DNA from: Bacteroidales bacterium
Lineage (GTDB): Bacteria; Bacteroidota; Bacteroidia; Bacteroidales; VadinHA17
Reading direction: 5' to 3'
DNA: 6,263 nucleotides
NCBI GenBank assembly: GCA_017882245.1
Contig: JADGPV010000166.1
Coordinates: 1-6,263, forward strand
The translations under genes were made by a program, and so were the position numbers. Shown piece by piece: positions 5,098 through 6,263 of this stretch (position 1 is its first letter; each line of letters opens with the position of its first letter). The notes under the pieces were generated by a model. That model was not told the DNA's origin. It was given only the letters and a program-made list of their open reading frames with translations, and ran no database searches.

Positions 5098-6263
5098 TTA
5101 AACAGTAAACGCCATTCCCATGGAGGGAATTTCTATGTTTTTAAATCCCCGCGATTCAAGGTAACCTTTATATATCAGCTGTGTCTCATACTCTCCATGT
5201 ACCAGGAAAAACTTCCTGAGTTGTTGCGGGTCCTGGCATTGAAGGTAATCAGCCATCTCCCGGTAATCGCCATGTCCTGAATAAGATTCAATTTTAGCTA
5301 TCTCTGCATTCACCGGGTACCTTGTGCCGTGAATTGAGACCTCCTTTTCACCCCTTACCAGCCTTGCACCAAGGGTCGCAGGAGCGCAGTATCCGACGAC
5401 AAGAATGGTGTTGGCCGGGTTGGCTATGTTATTGGCAAGATGATGCTTTATCCGCCCTGCTTCCATCATTCCTGATGAAGAAATGATGATTATGGGGTGT
5501 CTAATTTCATTCAGTCTCTTGGAGTCATCCACCGAGGTTATATAAAAGAGTGAATTGAAACCGAAGGGATCAGGATCAGTGAGCATGACATTCCTTACAT
5601 CCTCATTGAAGCACTCTGTGTGAAGCCGGAATATATTTGTAGCATTGACTGACAGCGGGCTGTCAACGTAGATATCGACTACAGGAAGGAGGTTTGCGTT
5701 ATTTAGTTTATTCAGTGAATAGACTATCTCCTGAGTCCGGCCTACACTGAATGCAGGAATGATAAGCTTGCCTTTTTTTTCAACGCAGGTTCTGTAAACT
5801 ACCTGACGGAGTTGTTCATCAGATTCTTCCATTGTCGGGTGAAGGCGGTCGCCATAGGTTGATTCTGCTATCAGGTAGTCAGCCTGTGCGAAGGGCTCGG
5901 GGCTCTTCAGAATCCTGTTGACAGGTCTGCCGATATCACCGGTGAAAGCGAGGCGTTTGATTCCCTCTTTCTCTTGCAGTTCAACGGTTGCCACTCCGCT
6001 TCCGAGCATATGTCCTGTATTTGTGAACTTTACCGTTGTAAATTCATCGATCCTGAATTTACGGTCGTATGCGACGCTGATAAAAAGTTTCATTGAAGCC
6101 AAAGCGTCAGCCTGGGTGAAGAGAGGTTCAACAGCAGGCAGGCCTTTCTTCTGTCTTTTCTTATTGAAGGTCATGGTATCCTGCTCCTGTATCTTGCCAG
6201 CGTCTGCAAGCATAATAGAGCAAAGATCACGTGTGGCATCGGTACAGATAACTGATCCCGAAA
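5098..6263 (-). CDS. Metallo-beta-lactamase/beta-CASP ribonuclease (partial, N-terminus outside window)
   Basis: The frame is open from the stop at 5098-5100 to the right edge. An ATG at 6213 exists but is unlikely to be the start, because upstream codons read SGSVICTDATRDLCSI, which continues the family sequence; the HxHxDH motif must lie beyond the edge. Numbering from the codon at 6213, visible motifs are: TGHMLGS (H68, zinc ligand), FTGDIGRP (D93, bridging zinc ligand), AESTYGDR (E117, beta-CASP motif A), PAFSVGRTQE (154-162), SSSGMMEAGR (245-254), SGHGD (H314, motif B) and LVHGE (H339, motif C and zinc ligand). This is the CPSF73-like bacterial branch of RNA endo/exonucleases, cytosolic, acting in RNA processing or decay. 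All visible catalytic positions are intact. The annotated RNA-specificity region lies at the C-terminus (about 302-371). It converges on the barrel gene. Confidence 0.93.
   Translation of the reverse strand, partial: SGSVICTDATRDLCSIMLADAGKIQEQDTMTFNKKRQKKGLPAVEPLFTQADALASMKLFISVAYDRKFRIDEFTTVKFTNTGHMLGSGVATVELQEKEGIKRLAFTGDIGRPVNRILKSPEPFAQADYLIAESTYGDRLHPTMEESDEQLRQVVYRTCVEKKGKLIIPAFSVGRTQEIVYSLNKLNNANLLPVVDIYVDSPLSVNATNIFRLHTECFNEDVRNVMLTDPDPFGFNSLFYITSVDDSKRLNEIRHPIIIISSSGMMEAGRIKHHLANNIANPANTILVVGYCAPATLGARLVRGEKEVSIHGTRYPVNAEIAKIESYSGHGDYREMADYLQCQDPQQLRKFFLVHGEYETQLIYKGYLESRGFKNIEIPSMGMAFTV

Noticed and set aside
5033..5101. A 22-codon ORF (MICLSCMQRR...) after the barrel gene, preceded by AAGGAG
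   Set aside because: The Shine-Dalgarno-like AAGGAG abuts the ATG with no spacing, the ORF contains the intergenic hairpin, and it overlaps the 3' end of the convergent nuclease gene. Nothing supports translation.
6211..6213. ATG at 6213 as the start of the beta-CASP nuclease
   Set aside because: Upstream in-frame codons to the window edge continue a family-like sequence, and the essential HxHxDH domain is missing from the visible part, so the gene must begin outside the window.

Overview
The window looks like chromosomal DNA from a member of the Bacteroidota, probably a Bacteroidales-like or related environmental lineage; this is inferred from gene content and signals, not from a marker gene. 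The evidence is a short single-RRM RNA-binding protein of the type common in that phylum, AT-rich leaders without Shine-Dalgarno sequences in front of start codons, and several matches to the phylum's -7 promoter element TAnnTTTG. Coding DNA is of moderate GC and the gaps are clearly AT-rich. I see no rRNA, tRNA, CRISPR array, insertion sequence or other mobile-element signature.

Layout. From the left edge to 1831, two genes on the minus strand form an apparent operon: a CoA-dependent acyltransferase (551-1831) and, 12 bp downstream, a zinc-ribbon polytopic membrane protein (1-538) whose 3' end lies outside the window. An 82-bp divergent gap separates them from an aminopeptidase P (M24B metallopeptidase, up to 3803) on the plus strand. 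A 204-bp AT-rich gap with a good Bacteroidota-type promoter then leads to a 101-residue RRM protein (4008-4313), which ends in a clear intrinsic terminator. A small secreted, probable outer-membrane beta-barrel protein follows (4392-5027). It converges on a minus-strand metallo-beta-lactamase/beta-CASP nuclease (5098 to the right edge, N-terminus missing), and a perfect 9-bp hairpin sits between the two 3' ends.

How the genes relate. Only the acyltransferase/membrane-protein pair looks like a true functional unit, and it is the best candidate for an under-described system: a soluble HxxxDG acyltransferase co-expressed with a zinc-ribbon multi-pass membrane protein suggests acylation of a lipid or alcohol at the cytoplasmic membrane. 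The aminopeptidase P, RRM protein and beta-CASP nuclease are housekeeping-type genes (peptide turnover, RNA binding, RNA processing). They appear to be independently transcribed neighbours. I see no defence system or mobile cluster here.
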